Shown here piece by piece: positions 18,488 to 27,271 of a DNA stretch of 64,000 nucleotides. The stretch is from VAXT01 sp963794605 (GTDB taxonomy: Bacteria; Actinomycetota; Thermoleophilia; Gaiellales; Gaiellaceae): contig CAWCEN010000002.1 in the NCBI GenBank assembly GCA_963794605.1, positions 868,001 to 932,000 of the forward strand, read 5' to 3'. Below the pieces are notes generated by a model. It was given only the letters and a program-made list of their open reading frames with translations, did no database searches and had not been told where the DNA came from. The position numbers were made by a program, and so were the translations under genes. Each line of letters begins with the position of its first letter. The stretch's first letter is position 1.

Positions 18488-19507
18488 TTGCTCAGTTTCG
18501 GAGTCACCGTCATGCCGGATCCGCCGTATACGCGGCTGATCGAGCTGATCCAGAAGGCCGAGGAGAACGGGTTCGAGTACGGCTGGACCTACGACTCGCA
18601 CATCCTCTGGCAGGAGTCCTACGGGACGCTCCCGCTGGTCGTCGCCGCGACCGAAAAGATCAAGCTCGGCCACTGCGTTACGAACCCGGGGATCCGCGAC
18701 CCGACGATCACGGCGAGCTGGTACGCGACGATGCAGGACGTCTCGAACGGCCGCATGGTGATGGGCATCGGCCGCGGCGACTCGTCGCGGCGCGTCGTCG
18801 GCCTCAAGCCGGTACGGGTCGCCGAATTCGAGCGCCGGCTGCGGATGATGAAAGAGCTCATGAACGGGCGGCCGGTCGAGTGGAACGAGAAGGAGCTGAA
18901 GCTCGAGTGGGTGCGGCCGGAGCTATCGCCGATCCCGATGCACGTCGCGGGCTACGGCCCACGCGCGCTCGGTGTGGCGGGCCGGGTCGGCGACGGCGTG
19001 ATCATCCAGCTCGCCGACCCGCAGATCATCCAGTGGATCATGGACACGGCCCGAAAAGCCGCCGAGGAGGAGGGCCGAGACCCGGACGCGCTCGAGTGCA
19101 TCGTCTGCGCGCCGAGCCACGTCACCAGCGACCTCGCCGAGGCGCGCGAGCAGGTGCGCTGGTTCCCGGCGATGGTCTCGAACCACGTCATGGACCTGAT
19201 CGAGCGCTACGGGGCGGACTCCGACGAGATCCCGGCCGCGCTCACCGACTTCGTAAAGGCGCGCAAGTTCTACGACTACAAGGAGCACAGCCGCGTCGGG
19301 GCCAAGCATGGCGAGTTCGTGACCGACGAGATCTGCGACCGCTTCTGTGTGCTCGGAACACCCGAGGACGCGGCCGCGAAGCTCAAGGAGCTCGAGGCGA
19401 TCGGCGTCGACCAGTTCAACGTCTACCTGATGACCGAGGGCCAGGACGAGACCCTCGAGATCTACGGCGAGCAGATCATCCCGGGGTTCGCCGGCGTCGC
19501 TGCCTAG
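18488..19507 (+). CDS. Luciferase-like (LLM) F420-dependent oxidoreductase
   Basis: The 339-residue protein has the TIM-barrel pattern of bacterial luciferase-like flavin/F420 enzymes: 'LSFGVTVMPDPPYTRLIELI', 'YDSHILWQE', 'GHCVTNPGIRDPTITASWYATMQ', 'NGRMVMGIGRGDSS' and 'VAGYGPRALGVAGRVGDGVI'. It resembles the F420-dependent group named after CPS_4043 (TIGR03842) from memory of the pattern, not from a search. Substrate unknown. It lies 24 bases after the cyclase regulator, at the end of the pyrimidine cluster. The start is TTG 18488, chosen because homologous sequence begins there; ATG 18477 is out of frame. Confidence 0.8.
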   Translation: MLSFGVTVMPDPPYTRLIELIQKAEENGFEYGWTYDSHILWQESYGTLPLVVAATEKIKLGHCVTNPGIRDPTITASWYATMQDVSNGRMVMGIGRGDSSRRVVGLKPVRVAEFERRLRMMKELMNGRPVEWNEKELKLEWVRPELSPIPMHVAGYGPRALGVAGRVGDGVIIQLADPQIIQWIMDTARKAAEEEGRDPDALECIVCAPSHVTSDLAEAREQVRWFPAMVSNHVMDLIERYGADSDEIPAALTDFVKARKFYDYKEHSRVGAKHGEFVTDEICDRFCVLGTPEDAAAKLKELEAIGVDQFNVYLMTEGQDETLEIYGEQIIPGFAGVAA

Positions 19508-19510
19508 CTC

Positions 19511-19633
19511 TCAGAAGAGGTCGAAGTCGCCGGCGAGCACCCGGTCCACGCGGCCGGTCCGGTAGCGGCGCCGCGCGTCGCGGACGAGCGGAGCCGGCTC
19601 GAGCCGGTAGCGCCGGACGACCGTGGGCGCCAC
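19511..19633 (-). pseudogene. Possible 3' gene remnant
   Basis: A minus-strand frame reads 40 codons to TGA at 19511-19513 with strong third-position GC bias and plausible protein content ('RYRLEPAPLVRDARRRY', 'VLAGDFDLF' at the end). There is no ribosome-binding site or signal for a start, and a 12-base-pair hairpin lies directly upstream. It looks like the tail of a lost gene, but chance coding cannot be excluded in such GC-rich DNA. Confidence 0.2.
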
Positions 19634-19642
19634 CTGGACGAC

Positions 19643-19670
19643 GAAGGGAACGGGCTGTCCCGTTCCCTTC
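19643..19670. terminator. Perfect 12-bp hairpin between convergent genes
   Basis: GAAGGGAACGGG at 19643-19654 pairs perfectly with CCCGTTCCCTTC at 19659-19670 across a CTGT loop. It lies between the oxidoreductase gene and the convergent secreted-protein gene and could stop both transcripts. Confidence 0.7.
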
Positions 19671-19695
19671 GCTGTTCCGGATGCGGTCGTTGCGG

Positions 19696-20139
19696 TTAGT
19701 GGCCGTGTCCGCCGAAGCGGTACGTCCCGTCCCAGTGCCAGATGTTGTCCGAGTCGAGCGTGACGTCGGCCCTGGCGCGGAAGCCTCTGAAGTCACCGGT
19801 TCCGCCGCGAAACGTGATCACACCCGTAAAGGTCGTCAACGAGAGCGTGACGTGCCCGAGCGCAACGTTGCCAGGACTCGCGTAGAGGACGAGGTCACTA
19901 TCGAGCTGGCCGGCTACAAGCGGCTCGAAGTAGAAGACCCTGGAGTCTGCAGCGATCGCTGGGAGATTCGAGGTCAGGATCGTGCAGTACCCGCCGGCCT
20001 CGCCGGAGTACTGCCCGCACTCCTTCGTCACGTGCAGGGCTCCTGACCGCGATGAGGACGCAGTGGTGCGCGCCTGGCTCGCGACGGCGAGTGCGCCGGC
20101 CAACGCCGCCACCAGGATCAATCCGATGATGCGCTTCAT
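19696..20139 (-). CDS. Secreted protein with allene-oxide-cyclase-like barrel
   Basis: The 147-residue protein has a clear signal peptide (first 27 residues, 'GLILVAALAGALAVASQA'), a Cys pair in 'ECGQYSGEAGGYCTI', and then beta-strand-rich sequence ('SNLPAI', 'GHVTLSLTTFTGVITFRGGTGDFRGF') ending 'WHWDGTYRF'. The pattern resembles the AOC-like barrel domain found in many small exported actinobacterial proteins of unknown function. GGGAGG precedes ATG 20139. The start overlaps the stop of the DUF4242 gene upstream, so both come from one transcript. Confidence 0.65.
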   Translation of the reverse strand: MKRIIGLILVAALAGALAVASQARTTASSSRSGALHVTKECGQYSGEAGGYCTILTSNLPAIAADSRVFYFEPLVAGQLDSDLVLYASPGNVALGHVTLSLTTFTGVITFRGGTGDFRGFRARADVTLDSDNIWHWDGTYRFGGHGH

Positions 20140-20414
20140 GGTGTGTTGCCTCCCTTGTCGTGACCGGTTGGCGTGGCCGCGAGCTCGGTGGCTGCCGTGA
20201 TCCGCGCGAACGGCACCCGCGCGAGCTCGTTGACGAGTCGGACGTCCTCTGCGTCGGAGGCCTCGAACCTGCATAGGCAGGATTCGTCCTCGGGGATGTA
20301 GATCGAGCCGAGGTACGCGACTCCGTCGTGTTCCAGTGGGAGCCGTCCGAGCGCCTCCTCGAGCCAGGCCTGGTCGCGTCCCGGCAGGTAACGCTCTACG
20401 AGGTACGTCGTCAT
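20136..20414 (-). CDS. DUF4242 family protein
   Basis: The 92-residue protein begins 'MTTYLVERYLPG' and contains 'YLGSIYIPEDESCLCRFEA', followed by an alpha helix and 'PFARITAATEL'. This matches the DUF4242 ferredoxin-fold family, one member of which (SCO4226 of Streptomyces) was reported as a nickel-binding protein. It is cytoplasmic. It is the first gene of a two-gene unit with the secreted barrel protein (4-base overlap) and lies behind the large LuxR gene in the same direction. Confidence 0.75.
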   Translation of the reverse strand: MTTYLVERYLPGRDQAWLEEALGRLPLEHDGVAYLGSIYIPEDESCLCRFEASDAEDVRLVNELARVPFARITAATELAATPTGHDKGGNTP

Positions 20415-20469
20415 CGCGCCCCACCATCGCGGCCGTGGCGCCTTCGATCAACCGCGCAAACCTGTGGAT

Positions 20470-23229
20470 TTACACAGGCGGAGTTGCCGAGATCTGCGCG
20501 GCGAGCTCGGTTCGGGAACGAACGCCGAGCTTCCGGTAGATCTTCGAGAGGTTCCAAGCGATCGTGTTCGGGCTCAGGCTGAGCTCCGCCGCGACCTCGC
20601 GGTTCTTGCGGCCGGCGACGACCAGCTCGACGATCTGCCGCTCCGTCTCGGAGAGCTCGCTGTCGGAGGCTGTGCGCCCCCCGATCCGACGCAGCTCCGA
20701 GCGCGCTTTCTCCGACCATGAGCGGGCTCCGAGAGCTTCGAAGATCGCCAGGCTGCGCTCGAGCGTTTCCCGCGCCGCACGCTTGTGCTGAGCCCTGCGC
20801 AGCACAGTCCCCAGCAACTGGAGCGTCCGGGCCAGCTCGAACGGATTCGACTCTTGCGGCGGTCGTGGCTCGACAGCTGCAGCCTCGAACGCCGCGATCG
20901 CTTGTTCCAGGTCACCACGGGCGGCGTACAGAAGTCCGCGCCCACGATCCGCGAAGGGGCCAAGGGCGGTGTCAGATCCGGCCGCGCGATCCTCGAGCAA
21001 GGCGAGGAGGCGCTCGGCAGCAGGAAGGTCACCGCTGGAGACGAGCGATTCGATCCCAACGGAGCCTGCGAGCTGGGCGACGACCTCGTCCATCTGTCCG
21101 ACATCCGCGAGGAGCGGCGCGAGGCCTAGCCAGCTCGCGTCCGAGTCACCGACCGAGAGCTCGAGCGACGCGAGCGCGCGTTGAATGCGATGCGTTGCGC
21201 CGCCGTACCCCATGCTCGCGGCGACTCCCACCAGCTCGGGAATCGTGGTGCGCACCTCATCCTCGCCTCTGTAGGCGTCGATCTCGGCGCGGATCATCAG
21301 GCACAGCGGCTCGATCACCTCTTTGCCGGTCTGTCGCGCGACTTCCATCGCCTCGTCGCAGAGCCGGGCAACAGCGCTCCACTCGCCCGAGCCGACCTCC
21401 ATCCTCGCGAGGAAGAGCAAGCACGTGGTGAGGTTCGGACTGAACTCTGCTCTGGCCTCGGAGATGAGCTCCGCCCAGATCGCCCGGGCCTCACCGAAGT
21501 GGTCTGCACGCCCCAGCTGATGGGCAAGGGTCAAGCGTGGGTCGTCCTCGACGGCAGCGTGGCCGTGGATCTCGATCGCACGATCCAGGAGGTCGCGACG
21601 GATGTGCCCGGTGCGCCAGAACTCGATGTCGGCGACGGTTGTCAGGCTCTCGACGAGAACTTCCGCTTCGTCGAGGTCCTCGGCCAGCGCAAGCCCCGCT
21701 TCCGCCCAGCTCAGGGCTTGCTCGCTGTCTCGGCCGTCTCCACTCATGCACGCCTTCCATGCAAGTGACTCGAGGATGGTCGCGCGCTGGCGAACACCGA
21801 CGCTCGGTTCGGCGAGTGCGCGTTCGAGAAGCTCGATCGAGATCTGGTGTCCTTCGCCCTGACCCCTGACGGCCGCGAGGTGGAAGAGCGCGTCCGCTCG
21901 GAGTGGGCCGGTTTCGGCTGAGTCCGCTGCTTCCTGGAGGAAATCCGCGGCCTTCTTGAGGTCGCCGGCGTGGACGCATCGGGTTGAGGCCGTGATGCGG
22001 CGTCGGTTGACGTTCTCGACCTCGGTCGGAGGCGTCAGCGCAACCGCGCGTTCGGCGAGCTCCGCCGCTGCTTGCCCCGCCCCGCGTGCCGCGGCGTGCG
22101 TCGCAGCCGCATCGAGCGCAGCTGCGACCTCTTCGTTCGGGCCTGCGGCCGCGATCGCGAGGTGCCGTGCGCGTTCTTCCGGATCGACGTCGAGCTCAGC
22201 CAGACGTTCGTGCAGGCGGCGTCGCCTGTGCAGAGGCATCGCCTCGTAGCAGGCGGGGGCGAGAAGGGGATGGGCGAATCGAATCCGGTCGCCGTCGAAC
22301 TCCAGGACGTGACGTCGTTGGGCGAGCTCGAGGTCGTCGACAACAGTGCTTCCCAGCGGCTCCAAGACGGTCACCGACGGCGAACCGAGCGCGGCGACGG
22401 CGACGAGCGTTCCCCGCACGCGACCGGGCAGCGCACTCAAACGCTGCGCTACGACTGCGCGGAGGCTTTCGGGCAACGCCACGTCGACGTTTTCTGCGCG
22501 GATGGTGCCGTCCGTCAGAGCACGTCCCAGCTCGAGCGCGAAGAAGGGGTTCCCGCCGGTTGTCCGGTGCACGCGGATTAGAACTGGTCGGGGAAGTGCG
22601 AGCCCGAGGCGACCCCACAGGAGCCGGTGGATCGCTCCGACCGAGAGCGGCTCGACGGGAAGCCGGCGGAAGCCGGAAAAGGCGCGGTCGAGCGCGAGCG
22701 GCACCTCGACCTGGTGGCCTCGCACCGTCGCGAGAACGGCGACCGGCCCGGCGTCCAGCCGTCGCAAGGCGAACGCGAGGACGTCCGCGGAGCTCGTGTC
22801 GAGCCACTGAATATCGTCGATCGCTACGAGAACGGGGCGCTGCTGAGCCAGCGTTCGCATGATCGAAAGGAGCGCGAGCCCGAGAACGCGGACATCGGGA
22901 GGGTCGCCTTCGGACTCGCGAAGGAGCAGCGCGGTCTCGAGAGCGCGCCGTTGCACCGGCACCAGCTGGGCCAGTCCTGGTTCGAGACCGGGAGCGACCA
23001 GATCGCCTAGCGCCGCGAACGCTATTTGCGCCTCGGAGTTGGACGGGGATGCTTTCAGCACTTGGATCCCGCGTTCTGGTGCGACGCGGAGCCCCTCCTG
23101 CCACAGAGCGGTCTTGCCGATTCCAGCGTCGCCCTCCAGCAGGAGCGCTTGCCCGCCCGCGGGGACATCCGTCAGAAAAGCGTCGAGCGTGAGCAGCTCT
23201 TCGCGCCTGCCGATGATCTGAACTGCCAT
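20470..23229 (-). CDS. Large LuxR-family (LAL) ATPase transcriptional regulator
   Basis: The 919-residue regulator begins with an AAA-type ATPase ('IGRREELLTLDAFL', P-loop 'LLLEGDAGIGKTALWQ' near residues 30-45, Walker B-like 'RPVLVAIDDIQWLDTSS'). A long helical TPR-like middle follows. It ends with a LuxR helix-turn-helix (about the last 60 residues: 'LSETERQIVELVVAGRKNRE', then 'LSPNTIAWNLSKIYRKLGV'). Proteins of this kind (MalT/LAL type) bind ATP and an inducer and activate transcription. ATG 23229 is preferred over the upstream start because AAGGGTG precedes it and homology begins there. The inducer and targets are unknown; the DUF4242 gene downstream is a possible target. Confidence 0.9.
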   Translation of the reverse strand: MAVQIIGRREELLTLDAFLTDVPAGGQALLLEGDAGIGKTALWQEGLRVAPERGIQVLKASPSNSEAQIAFAALGDLVAPGLEPGLAQLVPVQRRALETALLLRESEGDPPDVRVLGLALLSIMRTLAQQRPVLVAIDDIQWLDTSSADVLAFALRRLDAGPVAVLATVRGHQVEVPLALDRAFSGFRRLPVEPLSVGAIHRLLWGRLGLALPRPVLIRVHRTTGGNPFFALELGRALTDGTIRAENVDVALPESLRAVVAQRLSALPGRVRGTLVAVAALGSPSVTVLEPLGSTVVDDLELAQRRHVLEFDGDRIRFAHPLLAPACYEAMPLHRRRRLHERLAELDVDPEERARHLAIAAAGPNEEVAAALDAAATHAAARGAGQAAAELAERAVALTPPTEVENVNRRRITASTRCVHAGDLKKAADFLQEAADSAETGPLRADALFHLAAVRGQGEGHQISIELLERALAEPSVGVRQRATILESLAWKACMSGDGRDSEQALSWAEAGLALAEDLDEAEVLVESLTTVADIEFWRTGHIRRDLLDRAIEIHGHAAVEDDPRLTLAHQLGRADHFGEARAIWAELISEARAEFSPNLTTCLLFLARMEVGSGEWSAVARLCDEAMEVARQTGKEVIEPLCLMIRAEIDAYRGEDEVRTTIPELVGVAASMGYGGATHRIQRALASLELSVGDSDASWLGLAPLLADVGQMDEVVAQLAGSVGIESLVSSGDLPAAERLLALLEDRAAGSDTALGPFADRGRGLLYAARGDLEQAIAAFEAAAVEPRPPQESNPFELARTLQLLGTVLRRAQHKRAARETLERSLAIFEALGARSWSEKARSELRRIGGRTASDSELSETERQIVELVVAGRKNREVAAELSLSPNTIAWNLSKIYRKLGVRSRTELAAQISATPPV

Positions 23230-23376
23230 GACACCCTTCTGGCCGGTCCGCAGATTGTGCACAGTGTCTCGAGCGCCCACAAGGACGGTGCCGAAGTTCT
23301 CGACCGTGACTGTCAGGTGACGGGCGCGGGTACTGCAGGGCGCCCGCGCGAACCCGCATGCGAGGGGGACCGCGTC

Positions 23377-26247
23377 TCAGACGGCGCGATCGGACGGCTC
23401 GGCGTCCGGTGGGGTGAGCCGGTGCGCGATCGCGGCCGCCTCGCGTCGGTTCGGTGCGTCGAGCTTCCGCAGGATGTGGGAGACGTGGACGCTGGCGGTC
23501 TTGACGCTGATGACGAGCGCCTCGGCGATCTCCCGGTTCGTGTAGCCACGGGCGACGAGCGTCAGCACCTCCGCTTCGCGTGGCGTCAGGCCGAGGGTGT
23601 CGGCGAGACCAGAGTTCCCGTCAGCCTTGTCGTCGGCTGAGGCGAGGTCGAGTCGTGCCCGTTGGGCGAGGAGTTCGAGCTCGCGGATCAATGGCTTGGC
23701 CTGGATCCGAGTGGCGACTGCGTGGGCTTCCCGGAGCGGCGCGCTCGCCTCCGTCCGGGACGCACCGGCGGAGACGAGTGCTTCGGCTTGACGCCAGCGG
23801 CAGTAGGCGGCGAGGGGCGAGCGTTCGAGCTGGTCCCAGGTCGTCGCGGCTTTCGACCAAGCTTCCGGCCGTGCCTCTGCTCGCGTGCGCGCGTACTCGG
23901 CCTCGGCGAGGGCGAGCCAGCCGGCGGCGCTGGGCGCGATCGCCGAGGCCTCGTCTGCGGCGCCCCGTGCGACCGTGAGCAACGTGCGCGCGCGGGCGAG
24001 TCGCTTGCGAAGCGCGTCTCCGTCTCGGCGCGCCCGTGCGAGCGCGGCCAGCTCCGCCTGTGTACGCAATCCCTTGGCGCAGACCTGGACGCGAATCTGC
24101 GCGGCCTCCGGCCGTCGTGCATACGCGAGACCCTGCTCGGTCGCCGCGTCCGCGTCCGCCCAACGGTGCTCCCAGAGGGCGAGGTCGGCGAGCCAGCCGT
24201 CGTAAAGACCGAGTCCGCGGTCCTCGCGCAGCGTGTCGTCGGCGGCCTCGAAGTGGGCGCGCGCATCGTCGAACTCGCCGCGGTCGATCTCGACGAGGGC
24301 GCGAACGATGAACAGCGCGTAGGGAAAGCTCGTCCTGACGCCGCGGAGAGCGGAAGCGCTCAGTCGTTCAGCCTCGTCCCAGTCACCGCATGCGTGGAGC
24401 GCCTCGATCACATTTGCGATGAGTACGGGGCTGTGGATCCCGTACCGGCGCATCGCCTCGAGTCCCGTCTGCCCCAGTCGCGCCGACTCTCGCAGCCGTC
24501 CCAGCATCGTGAGCGTGTCGGTGAAGTTGATGTACACCCGGTCGATGCCCCAGTGATCGCCGAGCTCCTCGGCATGCTGCAGGGCTCGGTGAAGCTCTGC
24601 GACACCCTCGTCGGCCCGGCCGAGGTAGGCGAGGGCGACGCCGCGCACGGTCAGCGCTCGGACCTCTGCCTCGCCCGCGCCGACGGTGCGAGCAAGCGCG
24701 AGCGCCTCCTCCGAGGCCGCCAACGACTCTTGATGGCGCCAGCCCAGCATCAAGCCTGCGGCGAGTGACGCCAGCGCGTAGGCGCGCTCGGGGGATGGCG
24801 GCTTGGTTGGTGCGATCTCGACCGCGCGCTCGAGCTCGGCGAAACCAGCGTTGTAGGTGCCGGTCTCGTAGAGGTACCGGCCGAGGTCGACATGGAGGAT
24901 TGCCGCTCTATGCGGGTCGTGCGCGACGAGTTCGATCGCGTCGCGCGCCAGCTCGACTGCGCGGGCCGAGGCGCCGACTTGACTGGCGAGTCGGGCGGTG
25001 CGGGCGCACACCGTGGCGAGCTCGAGTCCGACGAGCTCGGCCGCGTCCGGTACCTCATGCCAGAGCGCAATCGCCCGTTCGAGATGCGCATGCGCTTCCA
25101 CCAGACCGAAGACCGCCTCCGCTTGTCGTGCGGCTTCGACCGATGCGACCAGCGCCTCGGCGCTGCGACCCGCTGCGGCCCAATGCGGCGCGAGCTCGGC
25201 CGGAGCTGCGACCCCGCTGCGCGCGAGCTCGCCGGCCAGCCTCGCATGCAGCTCCTCGCGCTCGCCGGGCAGGATCGTCGCGTAGATGGCCTCCGCGAGG
25301 AGCGCGTGCCGAAAGCGGAACATCGGTGTCCCGGGCTCGGCGACGAGGACGTCGTGCGCGACCGCCTGGCGAAGCGATTCGCGGACCTTCGGCTCCGGCA
25401 GCGCTGCCGTTGCGCAGAGCAGCGAGTATTCGACATCGCGCCCGGCGGCGGCCGCCACCCGCAACAGGCTCTGCGTCCGATGGTCGAGCCCGGCGATACG
25501 CCGCAGCAGCGTGTCGCGCAGGGTCTGCGGAAGCTCCACGCTCCCCTCGCTCGCCGCTGCGAGGAGCTCTTCCGCGAAAAAGGGGTTGCCCTCGGAGCGG
25601 GAAGCGATCGCGTCAGTCAGCGCCGGAGGCAGAGGATGATGGGCGTGAGCCGCGAGCAGCACCGCGAGCTCCTCCCGCTCGAGCGGCCCGAGCTCGAGCA
25701 CGAGCGCGGAGACTGAGCGGCGGACGCCGTCGGCGAGCCGGCGCACTCGCTCCGCCGATGCGGGCTCGCCGGCGCGACAGGTCGCGAGCAGCACGACAGG
25801 CCGGTCGTCGAGGTTGTGCGCGAGGAAGACGACGAGATCGAGGGTCGAGGTATCAGCCCAATGCAGATCCTCGAGCACGAGCAGCACGGGCGCGGAAGTG
25901 GCACGCTCGCTGAGCAGCGCCAGTGTCTCCTCGAACATCTGCAGCTGCGAACCGGGTGTCTGCCCATCGACCTCCCAAGGCTTTCCGAGCGGACGGAGGG
26001 CCTCGACGACCGGCTGGTAGGGGAGCTCCGCGCCGACGAGATCGATCGAGCGCCCGACGAACGCCTCGAAACCGGCGTTGTGGGCGTCTCTCGTGAGCTC
26101 GGCGGCGAGGCGCGTCTTGCCGATCCCTGCATCGCCGGAGACAAGGGCGGTCGTACCGCTTCCCGTCTGTGCCGCGGCGAGCGCATGCTCGAGTTCCTCG
26201 AGCTCGCGTACGCGCCCGACGAACACCTCGGTCGCGCGAGCCTCCAT
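23377..26247 (-). CDS. Second large LuxR-family (LAL) ATPase transcriptional regulator
   Basis: The 956-residue protein has the same architecture as its downstream neighbour. It starts with an ATPase ('FVGRVRELEELEHAL', 'ALVSGDAGIGKTRLAAELT', 'VLLVLEDLHWADTSTLDLV'), continues as a TPR-like helical array, and ends with a C-terminal HTH ('LTPREAEVLTLVARGYTNRE', 'VKTASVHVSHILRKLDAPNR'). The two are paralogs of different age, not a recent tandem duplication, since the sequences differ throughout. ATG 26247 is chosen because homology starts there. It is divergent from the hydrolase gene at 26408, a candidate target. Confidence 0.9.
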   Translation of the reverse strand: MEARATEVFVGRVRELEELEHALAAAQTGSGTTALVSGDAGIGKTRLAAELTRDAHNAGFEAFVGRSIDLVGAELPYQPVVEALRPLGKPWEVDGQTPGSQLQMFEETLALLSERATSAPVLLVLEDLHWADTSTLDLVVFLAHNLDDRPVVLLATCRAGEPASAERVRRLADGVRRSVSALVLELGPLEREELAVLLAAHAHHPLPPALTDAIASRSEGNPFFAEELLAAASEGSVELPQTLRDTLLRRIAGLDHRTQSLLRVAAAAGRDVEYSLLCATAALPEPKVRESLRQAVAHDVLVAEPGTPMFRFRHALLAEAIYATILPGEREELHARLAGELARSGVAAPAELAPHWAAAGRSAEALVASVEAARQAEAVFGLVEAHAHLERAIALWHEVPDAAELVGLELATVCARTARLASQVGASARAVELARDAIELVAHDPHRAAILHVDLGRYLYETGTYNAGFAELERAVEIAPTKPPSPERAYALASLAAGLMLGWRHQESLAASEEALALARTVGAGEAEVRALTVRGVALAYLGRADEGVAELHRALQHAEELGDHWGIDRVYINFTDTLTMLGRLRESARLGQTGLEAMRRYGIHSPVLIANVIEALHACGDWDEAERLSASALRGVRTSFPYALFIVRALVEIDRGEFDDARAHFEAADDTLREDRGLGLYDGWLADLALWEHRWADADAATEQGLAYARRPEAAQIRVQVCAKGLRTQAELAALARARRDGDALRKRLARARTLLTVARGAADEASAIAPSAAGWLALAEAEYARTRAEARPEAWSKAATTWDQLERSPLAAYCRWRQAEALVSAGASRTEASAPLREAHAVATRIQAKPLIRELELLAQRARLDLASADDKADGNSGLADTLGLTPREAEVLTLVARGYTNREIAEALVISVKTASVHVSHILRKLDAPNRREAAAIAHRLTPPDAEPSDRAV

Positions 26248-26407
26248 TTCGGGCAAGTATCGCAGGGCGCATAGGTACCCCTGCAAGTGAAGATACGCAC
26301 GCCGAGGGCGAGAGATAAGGCCCTCTGCCCGATGCGCGCCCGCGCGTCCGCGGCGACGATCCCGCCATGACGGCAGTTGAACAAGGAGCGAGCGGGAAGC
26401 CTGGCGG

Positions 26408-27245
26408 ATGAAGGTTCACGCGGTGCGGGGCGGCGGCGGCCTGCGGCTGCACGTGCGCGAATGGGGCAGGGCGGACGGGCCGCCGATTCTGTTCATCCAC
26501 GGCTGGTCGCAGAACCATCTCTGCTGGGCAAAGCAGTACGAGAGCGCCCTCGCCGACGAGTTCCGGCTCGTCGCCTACGACCTCCGTGGCCACGGCATGT
26601 CCGAGGCGCCCCTGGAGCCCGAGCACTACACCGAAGCCGGGCGCTGGGCCGACGACGTAGCGGCGATCATGGACGAGCTGCGTCTCGACCGACCGGTGCT
26701 CGTCGGCTGGTCGTACGGGGCGTTCGTCATCTGCGACTACATCCGCGCCTACGGGCAGGAGAGTGTCGCGGCGATCGACTTCGTCGAGGCGGCGGGCAGG
26801 CTGGGCGAGGCGGCCTACGGGACCCTGATCGGCCCCGGCTTTCTCGACCATTTAGTCGGAGCCACCTCCGACGACCTGCCTACGAGGATCGGAGCCATGC
26901 GCTCCTTCGTCCGGGACCTGCCTCGTCAAACCGGTATCGGACGACGAGCTCGAGCTGGCGGTGTGCTGGAGCGTCCTCGTGCCGGCGCCCATCCGCGCGC
27001 ATCTGGCGGCCCGCGAGCTCGACTGCGACGACGTGCTGCGCGCCATCGAGGTGCCGCTGCTCGTCACCCAGGGCAGAGCCGACCGCGTCGTGCTACCGGC
27101 CATGGCCGAGCACGTGCTCGCCACCTGCCCGACGAGCGAGGCGTCCTGGTACGAGGACGTCGGTCATGTGCCTCACCTCGAGGATGCCGACCGCTTCAAC
27201 CGCGAGCTGGCCGAGCTGACCCGCCGACCAGCGATCCACGACTGA
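26408..27245 (+). pseudogene. Alpha/beta hydrolase (haloperoxidase-like), frameshifted
   Basis: ATG 26408 starts an alpha/beta-hydrolase with 'ILFIHGWSQNHLCW', 'AYDLRGHGMSE' and the nucleophile elbow 'VGWSYGAF'. Near 26915-26920 the frame changes by one base, and the remainder ('LVKPVSDDELELAV', 'VPLLVTQGRADRVV', then the catalytic His region 'YEDVGHVPHLEDADRFN') continues to the TGA ending at 27245. Dropping one base in 'GGGACC' restores a protein of about 278 residues of the non-haem haloperoxidase/esterase type. Without repair, the first frame runs on into the next gene, which is an artefact. It is either a broken gene or a sequence error. Confidence 0.75.
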
Positions 27246-27271
27246 CACGACGTTCCAAAAGGAGGTTCACG

